A stretch of 64,000 bases of DNA from Paenisporosarcina antarctica. Its GTDB lineage: Bacteria > Bacillota > Bacilli > Bacillales_A > Planococcaceae. Shown here piece by piece: positions 1-7,869 of the stretch. Made by a program: the position numbers and the translations under genes. The stretch is taken from positions 3,478,001 through 3,542,000 of the forward strand of contig NZ_CP038015.1 of the NCBI RefSeq assembly GCF_004367585.1. Reading direction: 5' to 3'. The number at the start of each line of letters is the position of its first letter. Within the stretch, counting starts at the first letter, position 1. Below the pieces are notes generated by a model. It saw only the letters and a list, made by a program, of their open reading frames with translations. It was not told where the DNA came from and ran no database searches.

Positions 1-597
1 GAAGTTGTGCATCCTAAAGTCTGACTGAACATAACCAATATGCTTATGACCTTGCTTTACCATATAAGAACACGCTTGGTAAGCGCCCATAATATTATTC
101 ATCACAACAAAATCAACCTCTAGTTCATCTACAAGATTATCGAGTACCACCAAGTTTTTCTGGATTGCCAAAACGGCTTCAATTTGTTTTTTATTTAGGT
201 TCGTACCCAATAAAATAATCCCATTATGTTCGGATTCCTTTTGAAGCACTCGTATATCTCGTTCAAATTGTGAAATATCAATCGTTGAAAATAATAAGGA
301 GTAGCCCCTCAAGCGACTTTGTTCTTCAATATAGTGAATGAGCTCCATAAAAAATGGCTGTTTATTATATTGCTCTAACACAAATGTTGAATCAATGATA
401 GCTAAAAACCGCAGGGAATTATTCATGCGATAAACCTGTTCAGCCTTTACCATGGAGCGGGGAATATATCCTGTCTCTTTTACGATTTTTAATATTTTTT
501 CTCTTGTTTCCTTGCTTATACCAGCTTTCCCACTTAGTGCAAGCGAGACGGCAGATTTGGATACACTAGCAAGTTTAGCAATATCATCCATTTTCAT
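1..597 (-). CDS. LacI-family transcriptional regulator (3' end outside window)
   Basis: The reading frame starts at ATG 597 and runs open through base 1, giving 199 visible codons. The first 20 residues are a LacI helix-turn-helix (MDDIAKLASVSKSAVSLAL), followed by the typical hinge region and a periplasmic-binding-like core with AIIDSTF and the NGIILLGTNL strand. An AAAGGTGA ribosome binding site lies about 10 bases upstream. LacI-family proteins repress sugar-use genes and release DNA when a sugar binds; the ligand and target genes are not visible here. Two near-identical AT-rich quasi-palindromes upstream suggest autoregulation. Confidence 0.88.
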   Translation of the reverse strand, partial: MKMDDIAKLASVSKSAVSLALSGKAGISKETREKILKIVKETGYIPRSMVKAEQVYRMNNSLRFLAIIDSTFVLEQYNKQPFFMELIHYIEEQSRLRGYSLLFSTIDISQFERDIRVLQKESEHNGIILLGTNLNKKQIEAVLAIQKNLVVLDNLVDELEVDFVVMNNIMGAYQACSYMVKQGHKHIGYVQSDFRMHNF

Positions 598-642
598 GTA
601 ATTATGTCACCTTTCATTATTTCTTAGCAAACTATTATTACT

Positions 643-741
643 AAATAAATTTAGTTTACTATTATTTATTTAAATGGGCAAGTATCCTTATTTACAGGAA
701 TTTCTTAACGATGGCGGCTTTTTACTAAACTAAATTTGTTT
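643..741. promoter_or_regulatory. paired operator-like sites upstream of the LacI-family gene
   Basis: AAACTAAATTTGTTT at 727-741 and its near-exact inverse copy at 643-657 (AAACTAAATTTATTT when read on the minus strand, 14 of 15 identical) bracket the probable promoter region of the LacI-type gene. Both contain a TAAATTT core with partial dyad symmetry, the usual layout for a LacI-family dimer site. Autorepression by looping is an inference. Confidence 0.5.
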
Positions 742-936
742 ATGAATCAACCTTATTTCTACTCTAAACACAAAGTTAAATCGCCACCATATAGTAGCGA
801 TCATCACAAAGCATCGTGGACCGAATCAGTTTCTAGTCAAAAGACGAAGCACCAGTTAGTTCAGTATCCATCTATAAAATAATAACATACTGTTTAATCC
901 TGTAATTGTGAATTTCTGACTTTATTAATAAAACAA
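742..936. other. intergenic stretch, no gene seen
   Basis: AT-rich sequence between the LacI-family operator region and the terminator of the DUF1801 gene. I found no reading frame with a ribosome binding site and no structured RNA. Confidence 0.4.
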
Positions 937-962
937 AAAGACCATCGTTTGATGATCTTGTA
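937..962 (-). terminator. terminator of the DUF1801 gene
   Basis: Read on the minus strand, AAGATCATC and GATGGTCTT form a 9-base stem (one G-U pair) around an AAAC loop, followed by TTTTTG. It lies about 65 bases after the stop of the DUF1801 gene. Confidence 0.6.
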
Positions 963-1026
963 ACTGATAAACTAAAATCAACAATTTTCGCCAGATTGAA
1001 TTGGATTTAGAACAATGGCAATAGCT

Positions 1027-1449
1027 TTATTCGTTAGGATAAAGATTTTGATAAGTTTCTACTGTATGTTTAATTAAATACTTTAAAACATTGGTATCGA
1101 TATCAGCTAATTTATTAACATAAATACAAGCCTTACTCTTCGTGTGTTTACCAAAGTTTTCTAATAATTTTTCTCTTTCCTCACTTTCATAGGCCAAATA
1201 AAGACTAATTTTCGCCTTTCTTGGTGAAAACCCCACTAAAGGTGCATCCCCTTTATGTCCTGATACATACTTATAGTGATAGCTACCAAAGCCTATAATA
1301 CTAGGACCCCACATTTTTGCGTCATAACCAGTTATCTCTTCAAAAATTTCTAATAACTGATATGCATCTGCTTTCTTCTTCTCATTTTCCACATTTTCAA
1401 TAAATTCAATTACACTATTGTCGGTTTCTTTCATCTTCGGTTCATACAT
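1027..1449 (-). CDS. DUF1801 family protein (YdhG/YdeI-like)
   Basis: A 140-residue cytosolic protein. The pattern of an N-terminal helical region, GYDAKMWGPSIIGFGSYHYKY, then GFSPRKAKISLYL and a final KHTKSKACIYV with lysine-rich helix is typical of DUF1801 proteins, which have a frataxin-like fold and no firmly known function. Length is normal for the family. ATG 1449 follows AGGAGAGCG at good spacing. It stands alone, with its own terminator at 937-962. Confidence 0.8.
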   Translation of the reverse strand: MYEPKMKETDNSVIEFIENVENEKKKADAYQLLEIFEEITGYDAKMWGPSIIGFGSYHYKYVSGHKGDAPLVGFSPRKAKISLYLAYESEEREKLLENFGKHTKSKACIYVNKLADIDTNVLKYLIKHTVETYQNLYPNE

Positions 1450-1871
1450 ATGCGCTCTCCTATTCTCTGAGTAAATACTTCTTTACATTATTGTCATAAT
1501 TATTACATTCTTGAATACAAGTCCAATTTCCTACAAAAAAGAATAATCTTTAAATAACCAATTACCCTACAAATACTTTTGAGAAGTTCATAAACTTCCC
1601 CCTTATATAAAACATTTTATGCAAAATTTCAGTTTTTTTGATATTTTACTATCTTTTAATGTTGTAGGAATCTAAAAGTCTTTGTTATTGAAAATACATG
1701 CCACTTGTATTCATAATCAATTTTGACAAATAAGTCATATATTTAATTTCTACTGCTATTCAACTAACCTCTTAGAAAATGAAAAGTTTTATTTTATAAA
1801 GACCCGAAAACAAATAGATATATTGTTATCGTAGATGCAACTAACTAATTCATTGAGGTGAAATCCTTTCT
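1450..1871. other. AT-rich intergenic region
   Basis: No supported gene. The sequence is AT-rich with several short stop-laden frames. It leads to the small ORF at 1872 and the terminator at 1927. Confidence 0.4.
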
Positions 1872-1928
1872 ATGCTGCTTTATCTAGTCTCATCAAAAGT
1901 TAGAACACTTTATAAGAAAAGAATATAA
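1872..1928 (+). CDS. possible 18-residue peptide directly before a terminator
   Basis: ATG 1872 opens MLLYLVSSKVRTLYKKRI and stops at 1926-1928, touching the stem of the terminator at 1927. GAGGTG lies at 1855-1860, an 11-base spacing that is slightly long. The peptide has a hydrophobic start and a strongly basic end. It could be a leader or toxin-like peptide, or the remnant of a longer gene. The only support is the ribosome binding site and the terminator. Confidence 0.25.
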   Translation: MLLYLVSSKVRTLYKKRI

Positions 1929-1965
1929 AAGGCTGCCGATATTGTTTCTTCGGCAGCCTTTTTTG
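1927..1965 (+). terminator. strong intrinsic terminator
   Basis: A perfect 13-base stem (AAAAGGCTGCCGA with TCGGCAGCCTTTT) with a 10-base loop and a T run. No annotated gene of normal length precedes it on the plus strand. Confidence 0.8.
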
Positions 1966-2323
1966 ATACTTTTTTGAATAGATATTTTTATTATAAGCGG
2001 ATCGAGCAGTGACACCACTAAAATATGTAAATTTATAAAATTTATATTTTGTGAATTTTTAATTTAATAAAATCCACTTTTTACAGCTTCAAGTAAAGTT
2101 ATTATGCATTGAATAAACAGATTAGTTTTTACATAAGTACCCTACTAAACTATTTTCTCTTGTCGATACCTGTCGAAAGAATTATTAAAATTATTTGTAA
2201 AAATGCATTATAATAGTATTAATTAAATTTATTTTATTGGAATTCTTTCATAAAATAATCCGGAGTCTGGTTTGTTTTGTTATGAAAATTCCAAAATATA
2301 TTACCTCAGGAAGGAGATTCTCT

Positions 2324-2476
2324 ATGACAAGAAAAACTAGAAGTGATTGCCAGGTCGGAACTTTCGAGAAAAAGCATGGACTCCCATCCGGCACAATCAG
2401 AAATCCAGATGGAAGAGACACACGTAGCGATAAAACAATCGGAACCATTCGTAAAGAAAATGAAAAAAGGAAGTAA
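2324..2476 (+). CDS. small basic protein with an internal TRSD repeat
   Basis: Fifty residues, rich in Arg and Lys. AAGGAG sits 7 bases before ATG 2324, so the longer in-frame start at 2237 is unlikely. The protein contains two similar units, TRSDCQVGTFEKKHG (residues 4-18) and TRSDKTIGTIRKENE (near residues 33-47), separated by LPSGTIRNPDGRD. I recall similar short Bacillales hypothetical proteins but know no function. A clean terminator follows directly, so it is a single-gene transcript. Confidence 0.7.
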   Translation: MTRKTRSDCQVGTFEKKHGLPSGTIRNPDGRDTRSDKTIGTIRKENEKRK

Positions 2477-2504
2477 TACATTTCATTCTTTCTTAATTTT
2501 AAAT

Positions 2505-2537
2505 AACAACCTGCTAAATCTAGTAGGTTGTTTTTTT
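2505..2537 (+). terminator. terminator of the small TRSD-repeat gene
   Basis: AACAACCTGCTA pairs with TAGTAGGTTGTT over 12 bases (one G-U) with a 4-base loop, followed by seven Ts. It lies 28 bases after the stop codon. Confidence 0.8.
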
Positions 2538-2787
2538 GAGTATTATTATCATGTAAATAAAGTGCCACCCATGGTCGATTTTGCGATCAAATTAGGGAAT
2601 ACATAGAAAATAATTGATAAATCCGATACTTTTCCAACTAAATATTCCCATTAAACTACTGTGGGTTGCACCACTAAGTTTCATAAAAAAAATTTTCACT
2701 ACTCGTAAAAAAAGGGAACTACGGTAGGTGTATTTGAGTTGCTTTAAAACACAAAAAAAGTATTTGACATTGTACGCTTATCTTTTG
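2538..2787. other. intergenic stretch, no gene seen
   Basis: Between two terminators. Only short overlapping frames without ribosome binding sites were found. Confidence 0.35.
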
Positions 2788-2820
2788 AAAAAAGGAGTAG
2801 CAAAAGCTACTCCTTTTTTT
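2788..2820. terminator. bidirectional hairpin terminator
   Basis: A perfect 14-base stem, AAAAAAGGAGTAGC with its complement, closes a 4-base AAAA loop. It is flanked by A and T runs and so can act in both directions. It probably ends the minus-strand PT-repeat gene at 2965. Confidence 0.75.
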
Positions 2821-2964
2821 TGATATTTTGTACTAATATCCAAGTTGCACTAACAATTCCCACATATTCCTTTTTTAAAGATTCAATAACGGAGTCTGCA
2901 AATCCCTCTCCCCCTGTTCTTCTCTTCGTTGAGAGGGGCTTTAGTTATAGATTTTACTTTTTAA

Positions 2965-3282
2965 TTATCCTATTATTTCACAAACAACTTCGAATTCCCA
3001 ACCAATAGGAGTTTTTACTTTAACTGTTATACATTTCTTTTGTGGTGGTGGAGTAGGTGTTGGTGTTGGTGTTGGTGTTGGTTTTGGTTTTGTACCTCCA
3101 CCATCCAAAATATTTTCAACTTCTTCTGTAGATAACAATTCCTCTGCAGGTAACTGAACTTGTGCTTCTAAAAGATAATGTGTGCCCTCAGGCGACTTTG
3201 TTGCAATTACTTCACCAGTTTCTGTAATCAATTGCTCTTTTTTTTCAGAATAAACTAGGTCATTTTTAGTGAAATCAAACAT
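2965..3282 (-). CDS. hypothetical protein with a Pro-Thr repeat linker
   Basis: About 105 residues. An N-terminal part (MFDFTKNDLVYSEKKEQLI) is joined to a short C-terminal part (CITVKVKTPIGWEFEVVCEIIG, two cysteines) by a KPKPTPTPTP-type linker near residues 65-80. The linker is encoded by a GGTGTT hexanucleotide repeat at about 3056-3085. ATG 3282 is better spaced from AAAGG than the in-frame ATG 3288. No signal peptide or membrane segment is visible. I do not recognise the family; proline-threonine linkers usually join two folded domains. Confidence 0.6.
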   Translation of the reverse strand: MFDFTKNDLVYSEKKEQLITETGEVIATKSPEGTHYLLEAQVQLPAEELLSTEEVENILDGGGTKPKPTPTPTPTPTPPPQKKCITVKVKTPIGWEFEVVCEIIG

Positions 3283-3530
3283 GCTCATACCTTTCTATCC
3301 CCTTTATATTCATTTTTTTTTGCATAATAATTAGATTCTACAATTAAAATCATTTTCCTTTATTTGTACACAAAAAATTCTATGAAAAATTACAAAATTA
3401 AAATAGTTATCATAATAAGAGGTAAAAAGAATAAGAAATTGATTTAAAACCATTGGCGCTGTCGCGTCTTTGGTTTTATCAGTTTGGGAAGTAGTCAATA
3501 AATCAAGTTAAAAATGAAAAGAACAAATTA

Positions 3531-3735
3531 AAAACACTGATCAAAAGGCAGAGGTTTGCTAAAATAATACCCTTGACAATTATCTCAACTATATTTCCGT
3601 AATAGGTGACACTAATCCCTCTAACTGGTTGGATATCATCTATTGTATTTCTTCAATTGCCCCCGGTCCAAGCCTATTACCATTTTCATATGAGGCTTTG
3701 AATTCCTTTATTTTTAGCATCAAACCCTAATGAAT
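3531..3735 (-). pseudogene. remnant of an EAL-domain (c-di-GMP phosphodiesterase) gene end
   Basis: Read on the minus strand, bases 3575 to 3537 encode QGYYFSKPLPFDQ, the conserved last loop of EAL domains (compare VQGYLLSKP in the large EAL protein at 12115-16404). Upstream bases carry EAL-like scraps in other frames with stops. There is no full domain. It is a decayed 3' end of a phosphodiesterase or GGDEF-EAL gene. Confidence 0.5.
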
Positions 3736-3748
3736 TTTTCAGAGGTAA

Positions 3749-4417
3749 CTAATTTTTATGTCGTTTGCTAACTTCAATTGTAATAAACTCCGGCAAATAG
3801 CTGGGAGTACATCCTCTTGCTACTATTTCATTTTTGTAAAGACCCGTTTTCTCACCAAGTTTAATACAACGTGCACGATTCTTTTCATCATAAACGCCTA
3901 TCCAGCCTGTGGTGAAATTCATAGCCCATTGAACTTCCGGTTCTTCCTGCATAATATTAGCTTCTAATGCAGATAGCAAGTCGGCGGTGTTATCAGGCGG
4001 TGTTTGCCCAGTCCATCTCAATCGACCTTGATAATACCAGAAAGCTCGCCTTTGAAGAGAAGAAGAACTATTTCCCCATGACTCCATCAATGCAATTTTC
4101 TTCTTGTCTTTGGTGAACTGATTAGCCATTAACCAATCCATTAGGTTATTTCGCTCATCAAAAGTGTGAGTCTGCATATCCTCATCAAGCTTATTTAGCA
4201 CATCTTGTAAAAGAAGTTTTTTATCCATAATCAAGATTGCTAATAGTCTGGGCAAAAACTCTTCGGTTGACCAAAGTTCCATAGCTAGTTCGTGATCTTT
4301 TATAATGACCTTCGCAATTTTTCGTAAGTCGCCTAGCTTAGTTTTACTATTGATCTGAGGTAGAATGTTTTCTGCTTTTGAAGAGTGTTTTATTTCTGCA
4401 CCTTTATTTTCATTCAT
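3749..4417 (-). CDS. AlkD-like DNA alkylation repair protein
   Basis: 222 residues, the normal size for DNA_alkylation (AlkD/AlkC) family proteins. These are HEAT-like repeat DNA glycosylases that remove alkylated bases. Features seen: LGDLRKIAKVIIKDHELAMELW near the N-terminus, a series of short helices, a WGNSSSSLQRRAFWYYQGRLRW segment and MNFTTGWIGVYDEKNRARCIKLGEKTGLY. The family's usual C-terminal PSYLPEFI element is present. The start at ATG 4417 is preceded by AAAGGAG. It is a single gene, not linked to an ada operon here. Confidence 0.8.
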   Translation of the reverse strand: MNENKGAEIKHSSKAENILPQINSKTKLGDLRKIAKVIIKDHELAMELWSTEEFLPRLLAILIMDKKLLLQDVLNKLDEDMQTHTFDERNNLMDWLMANQFTKDKKKIALMESWGNSSSSLQRRAFWYYQGRLRWTGQTPPDNTADLLSALEANIMQEEPEVQWAMNFTTGWIGVYDEKNRARCIKLGEKTGLYKNEIVARGCTPSYLPEFITIEVSKRHKN

Positions 4418-4641
4418 TTTATAAAACTCCTTTATTAAAGCACTGTTTCATAATATGTCCTTGACGGGATATATCAAGAACTTAATTTCGTTATAATTCT
4501 TATTGCAGTGGTGTACCTCCAAAGTTTACCTTATTAAATATTGTAGCATATATCGTATTAAAGCTCTCTACACCTATAATAGAAGAGCAACCATCTTTAA
4601 TTAAATAATAAAATTCACTTCCTTTTTATTGGATACGAAAA

Positions 4642-4672
4642 GAGCATTCCTTTTTAAAGAAACGCCCCCGAT
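4642..4672 (-). terminator. terminator of the XRE/membrane-protein pair
   Basis: On the minus strand GGGCGTTTCTT pairs with AAGGAATGCTC, including G-U pairs, followed by TTTTCG. It lies about 40 bases after the stop of the membrane protein at 4710. Confidence 0.5.
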
Positions 4673-4709
4673 AGTTTAAGTATATTCTTCACAATTTCTC
4701 TTCTAAATG

Positions 4710-5015
4710 CTATCCCCACCACATAGCCGTCACGAAAAGCGACCAAATAGAGGCACAGAATGCTGTTATGAACAGTAACGCTCCAATGGGTTCCAGATAT
4801 TTATAAGCCGTGTCTTGTTTCTTGAATGAACGAAAGATCAAAAAAGCGTTCAGTAAATAGAGCAGGAATCCCAAAATCGTCAATCCAGTCAGGTAATAAA
4901 CCGGCCAAATCGGTACAAAGTGTTCGCTCAAGAAGTAAGCGATTCCTTGTCCAAAGACACAGAAAATGGTTGCCAGCAAAAAGCTGCCGATCAAGAATCC
5001 GTAAAATTTTTTCAC
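4710..5015 (-). CDS. small three-helix membrane protein
   Basis: 101 residues with three hydrophobic segments near residues 7-29, 37-62 and 75-98, and a short basic loop (FRSFKKQDTAYKYLE). It starts with GTG 5015 behind AGAGGTGAG. It sits 98 bases downstream of an XRE regulator on the same strand and is probably co-transcribed. Regulator plus small membrane protein pairs are common in Bacillales, but I cannot name this family. Confidence 0.7.
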   Translation of the reverse strand: MKKFYGFLIGSFLLATIFCVFGQGIAYFLSEHFVPIWPVYYLTGLTILGFLLYLLNAFLIFRSFKKQDTAYKYLEPIGALLFITAFCASIWSLFVTAMWWG

Positions 5016-5113
5016 TCAACTCACCTCTTTTATTTATCCGTTTATGTTTTTTTGATAAGAACGAAACTAATTGAACGTGCTGCATCACATTTTTTATTCA
5101 TACCAGAACCGGG

Positions 5114-5575
5114 TCATTTTTCCACTTTCTTTTCCAGATACTTCAGATGCAGCATTGCCTCTTCCAACTCAAAGGAACTGAACCACCGATAATTTGAATC
5201 ATCAATGATCCGGAAGTGTTGACTGACAACATTCTGCTGGAGTTTATACTCTCCACGTTTTTCAACTTCTTTCCACCAGATCTTCCCGCCCATTGTTTTC
5301 ATGACAATCTGTTCGATTTGGTTAAACGTAACTAGCCTTACAATTTCTAAACTATCTTCTCCCAGTCCATTCTGTAAGATCTCACTTTCTTCGAATAAGG
5401 CTACACACGTGACCACGACGTTCCACCCTGCTGCCACTCTGCCTTTTTCAATTTGTATCAACGTTTTTTTGGAGATTCCCAAAATCTTCGACATTTCTTC
5501 TTGTGAAAACTCTTTCTCTAAACGGATTAATCTTATTTTTTGCGACACGATATCAATCAGTTCTTCCTGGTCCAT
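5114..5575 (-). CDS. XRE-type transcriptional regulator
   Basis: 153 residues. The N-terminal helix-turn-helix reads IRLIRLEKEFSQEEMSKILGISKKTLIQIEKG (given here in parts: recognition helix KKTLIQIEKG at about residues 36-45). The remaining 90 residues hold no recognised domain but are rich in aromatic and acidic residues, with a C-terminal WFSSFELEEAMLHL helix. ATG 5575 follows GAGGTG. A perfect 20-base palindrome overlaps its -10 box, which predicts autoregulation. It is followed by a small membrane protein gene. Confidence 0.82.
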   Translation of the reverse strand: MDQEELIDIVSQKIRLIRLEKEFSQEEMSKILGISKKTLIQIEKGRVAAGWNVVVTCVALFEESEILQNGLGEDSLEIVRLVTFNQIEQIVMKTMGGKIWWKEVEKRGEYKLQQNVVSQHFRIIDDSNYRWFSSFELEEAMLHLKYLEKKVEK

Positions 5576-5599
5576 TTCAACACCTCAGCTCCGTTCTCG

Positions 5600-5636
5600 T
5601 TAGTGTAATATTACACTAAATATGTAATTTAGACAA
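5600..5636 (-). promoter_or_regulatory. promoter with operator palindrome for the XRE gene
   Basis: On the minus strand, TTGTCT (5636-5631) and TAATAT (5613-5608) are spaced exactly 17 bases apart, a good sigma-A promoter. The perfect 20-base palindrome TTAGTGTAATATTACACTAA spans 5600-5619 and covers the -10 box. A dimeric XRE regulator bound here would block RNA polymerase. Confidence 0.75.
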
Positions 5637-5762
5637 AAATAAATAACTTAGAAATAAATATCGATCTAAGTTATATACTTTGATTTTTGTAATTTTTTTT
5701 AAAACTTTGCAATTCTATCGAGTCTTGTATGCCATTTATAATATTCGAAAACGAAGACAGTC

Positions 5763-5816
5763 AAAAAGGGAGAAAAGATATGCTGTTATCAGCTTCTTTT
5801 CTCCCTTTCTATTTTT
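5763..5816 (+). terminator. hairpin directly before a dif-like site
   Basis: AAAGGGAGAAAAG (5765-5777) pairs perfectly with CTTTTCTCCCTTT (5796-5808). An inner GCTG/CAGC stem lies in the loop, and CTATTTTT follows. No plus-strand gene precedes it. The dif-like site begins 4 bases after the T run. Confidence 0.7.
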
Positions 5817-5819
5817 GCA

Positions 5820-5848
5820 GCTTCCGATAAACCCATGAAATGTAAACT
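5820..5848 (+). other. dif-like (XerC/XerD) site 1
   Basis: The left arm GCTTCCGATAA and right arm AAATGTAAACT are separated by 7 bases (ACCCATG). The Bacillus subtilis chromosomal dif has arms ACTTCCTAGAA and TTATGTAAACT with a 6-base centre. The match is good on both outer arms. Plasmid and mobile-module dif sites diverge in the same way. See the second site at 24225. Confidence 0.5.
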
Positions 5849-6117
5849 GTTTAATTACAAATTTCACTTATAACTTAAGCAGGAACTTCAGTTGGAACAT
5901 TACTTATTTCTCGTTAAGTTAATTTTAAGATTGGATCAAAACTCTTTATAACCATATTTATTTTCGCAATATTTTTACAAATTATTCCGTTTTCAGCTTG
6001 AAAAAAATTATTAGTTTGTTAATATTGAAATAAAGAATTTTCAAAATAATTTTAAGATTAGTTTTAATCTTCATTGGCCTAAGCTAGTTTAATTTAAGGA
6101 TTCAGAACTAGTAATTT
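5849..6117. other. intergenic stretch
   Basis: AT-rich sequence upstream of the small membrane protein gene at 6160. I saw no further gene or hairpin. Confidence 0.35.
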
Positions 6118-6159
6118 TTGAGATCACTACTATTTGCAGAAGAAAGGAGAAGCACTAGT

Positions 6160-6366
6160 ATGGCGAAAATAGAAAATTCCCGATGGAAACTTAGTATGGT
6201 CGGCTTTACTGCATTTGTTTTAGCTACTATTTTCTACTTAATAACTGGTCCTAATATACCTGGAATACTTGGCTTTTTAACATCCGCAATAGTATTGTTC
6301 ATTATAAATGCTGTTTATGTTTTTTACACAAACAGGAAATCAGGGACACAAAAAAATCAGATATAG
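6160..6366 (+). CDS. small two-helix membrane protein
   Basis: 68 residues starting at ATG 6160, with AAAGGAGA at 6143-6150. The in-frame ATG at 6118 lacks a ribosome binding site. Two hydrophobic segments (about residues 12-29 and 35-55) are followed by a basic, polar tail. It is a single gene with its own terminator. Function unknown. Confidence 0.65.
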   Translation: MAKIENSRWKLSMVGFTAFVLATIFYLITGPNIPGILGFLTSAIVLFIINAVYVFYTNRKSGTQKNQI

Positions 6367-6497
6367 ACTAACTACTAAACGTCTGCTGTTCCCATCATTT
6401 AAAACCGTCCGTAGTATAATGCAGAATTGTTACTGCTTGTAATGGAGTTGATTTTTTCATTTACTTCACTTCTCTCTTTTAAATTAATCTTATAAAA

Positions 6498-6533
6498 TAA
6501 TAAAACCAGGAGCCTCATGTTCCTGGTTTTATT
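6498..6533. terminator. bidirectional terminator
   Basis: AATAAAACCAGGA pairs with TCCTGGTTTTATT around a 9-base loop. A and T runs on both sides allow use in both directions. It lies 130 bases after the small membrane protein gene. Confidence 0.75.
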
Positions 6534-6656
6534 ATTAATTAAATTGATATTTCATCATTATTAGTTTGCGGTAGTAGGAATATTCCCCAGGACACTATCT
6601 GTTTCTATAAATTTTATCATTATTTCCAAAATATAAAACTAAAATTTTTTATAACC

Positions 6657-6777
6657 GTTCGTAAAAGCACACTTTTACGAACTGTTTTAAATTACTCATA
6701 TTTAATGGTTTTTGTAGTTCGTAAAACTATAAAATTACTTTATGAACGTCCATGGTTAAGTGCATACTTTTACGAAC
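6657..6777 (+). other. res site (three subsites) of the resolvase
   Basis: Subsite I at 6657-6682 is GTTCGTAAAAG, 4 bases, CTTTTACGAAC, a perfect 11-base inverted repeat (26 bp). Subsite II at 6717-6747 uses GTTCGTAAAAC and CTTTATGAAC with a longer spacer (31 bp). Subsite III ends with CTTTTACGAAC at 6767-6777 and has a degenerate left half. The lengths (about 26, 31 and 25) and the order before the resolvase gene follow the Tn3-type res plan, where site II is longest. Confidence 0.8.
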
Positions 6778-6823
6778 TCTTTTGGTAGAATAATAGAAAG
6801 CAATCCAAATGAGGAGTAAAAAA

Positions 6824-7429
6824 ATGGATAATAAAAAGTTTGGTTACATACGAGTCAGCAGTAAAGATCAAAATGAAGGTCGCCAGCTTGAGGCCATGAA
6901 AAAATTAGGTCTAAGTGAACGAGACATCTTCATGGATAAACAAAGTGGGAAAGATTTCGAAAGAGCACAATTCCAATTACTAAAACGAATCATCCGAAAA
7001 AATGATGTACTTTATATTCACTCACTTGATCGGTTTGGTCGGAACAAAGAAGAAATTTTGAACGAATGGAATGATATTACTAAAAACATCCAGGCAGATA
7101 TTGTTGTGATGGATATGCCATTACTCGATACGACCCAATATAAGGACAGCTTAGGGACATTTATTGCGGATCTTGTCTTACAAATTCTTTCATGGATGGC
7201 TGAGGAAGAACGCGATCGAATTCGAAAACGGCAGCGTGAAGGAATTGATGTGGCTTTGCAAAACGGCACAATTTTTGGTCGACCAAAGGTTACGGTCACT
7301 AAGGAGTTTAAAGAAGCGTATACTAGCTGGAAATCGGGAGAGATTACGGCAGTGAAAGCAATGCAAGAAATTGGTGTGAAAAAGACAACTTTTTATAAGT
7401 TAGTCAGGGAGTATGAAGAATCATTATAG
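6824..7429 (+). CDS. serine resolvase/recombinase
   Basis: 201 residues from ATG 6824, preceded by GAGGAG at 6811-6816. The catalytic-domain start FGYIRVSSKDQNEGRQ carries the nucleophilic serine. LYIHSLDRFGRNKEEI and the arginine-rich MAEEERDRIRKRQREGI helix are typical of the small serine recombinases. The C-terminal helix-turn-helix (TAVKAMQEIGVKKTTFYKLV) binds the res subsites just upstream. It resolves cointegrates or plasmid dimers by site-specific recombination. No transposase is adjacent, so it is a leftover or a stand-alone resolution module. Three damaged relatives lie at 30151, 37901 and 44001. Confidence 0.9.
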   Translation: MDNKKFGYIRVSSKDQNEGRQLEAMKKLGLSERDIFMDKQSGKDFERAQFQLLKRIIRKNDVLYIHSLDRFGRNKEEILNEWNDITKNIQADIVVMDMPLLDTTQYKDSLGTFIADLVLQILSWMAEEERDRIRKRQREGIDVALQNGTIFGRPKVTVTKEFKEAYTSWKSGEITAVKAMQEIGVKKTTFYKLVREYEESL

Positions 7430-7869
7430 TTGTGACTATATAATAGAAGAAACTCATTTCATTCACACGAAACGTTCAATTCCTGCCTTTCAGCGGTCCG
7501 TCCGTTGAGTTGCTCATTCTGAAGAGAAAATGGCTTTGTGTTAAAGCATTTCCATTTCAGTTCTTCCCAGATCACGGACGGTTCGGACGGAACAAGGGTA
7601 CTTTTTGAGCACTTCCATACAAATTCAACACCAAGACGAATAAAAGCCTCAATTCAAGAACTTTTTCTTCACCTTTCATGTTCCATATCTCTTTGCTTTC
7701 TCTTCGGTGCAGCAGTTTTTTGGTTTTCTACTTCTTCATGTTTCGCTTTTTCTTTTAGTTCATGAAAAGAAAAGACACTCCTTGCTCCATCCTTCTCTTC
7801 GGCTGGAACAACGGTCATCAATTTTTCAGGGGTTGGCTAATATAAACTTCTCCCCAATCAGGCAGGAAG
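7430..7869. other. 440-base region without a supported gene
   Basis: It starts with TATATAATAGAAGAAAC, a tail also found after the resolvase remnants at 30.3 and 37.9 kb. It then contains CGGTCCGTCCG (about 7493) and CGGACGGTTCGGACGG (about 7574), which could pair. Short plus-strand frames here look like non-coding noise. Confidence 0.4.

Noticed and set aside
2900-2940. CCCTCTCCCC...GAGAGGGG hairpin as a terminator
   Set aside because: The stem is possible but there is no T run on either side; the hairpin at 2788 is a better terminator.
3056-3090. GGTGTT hexanucleotide repeat as a phase-variation switch
   Set aside because: The unit is six bases and in frame, so gain or loss only changes the Pro-Thr linker length.
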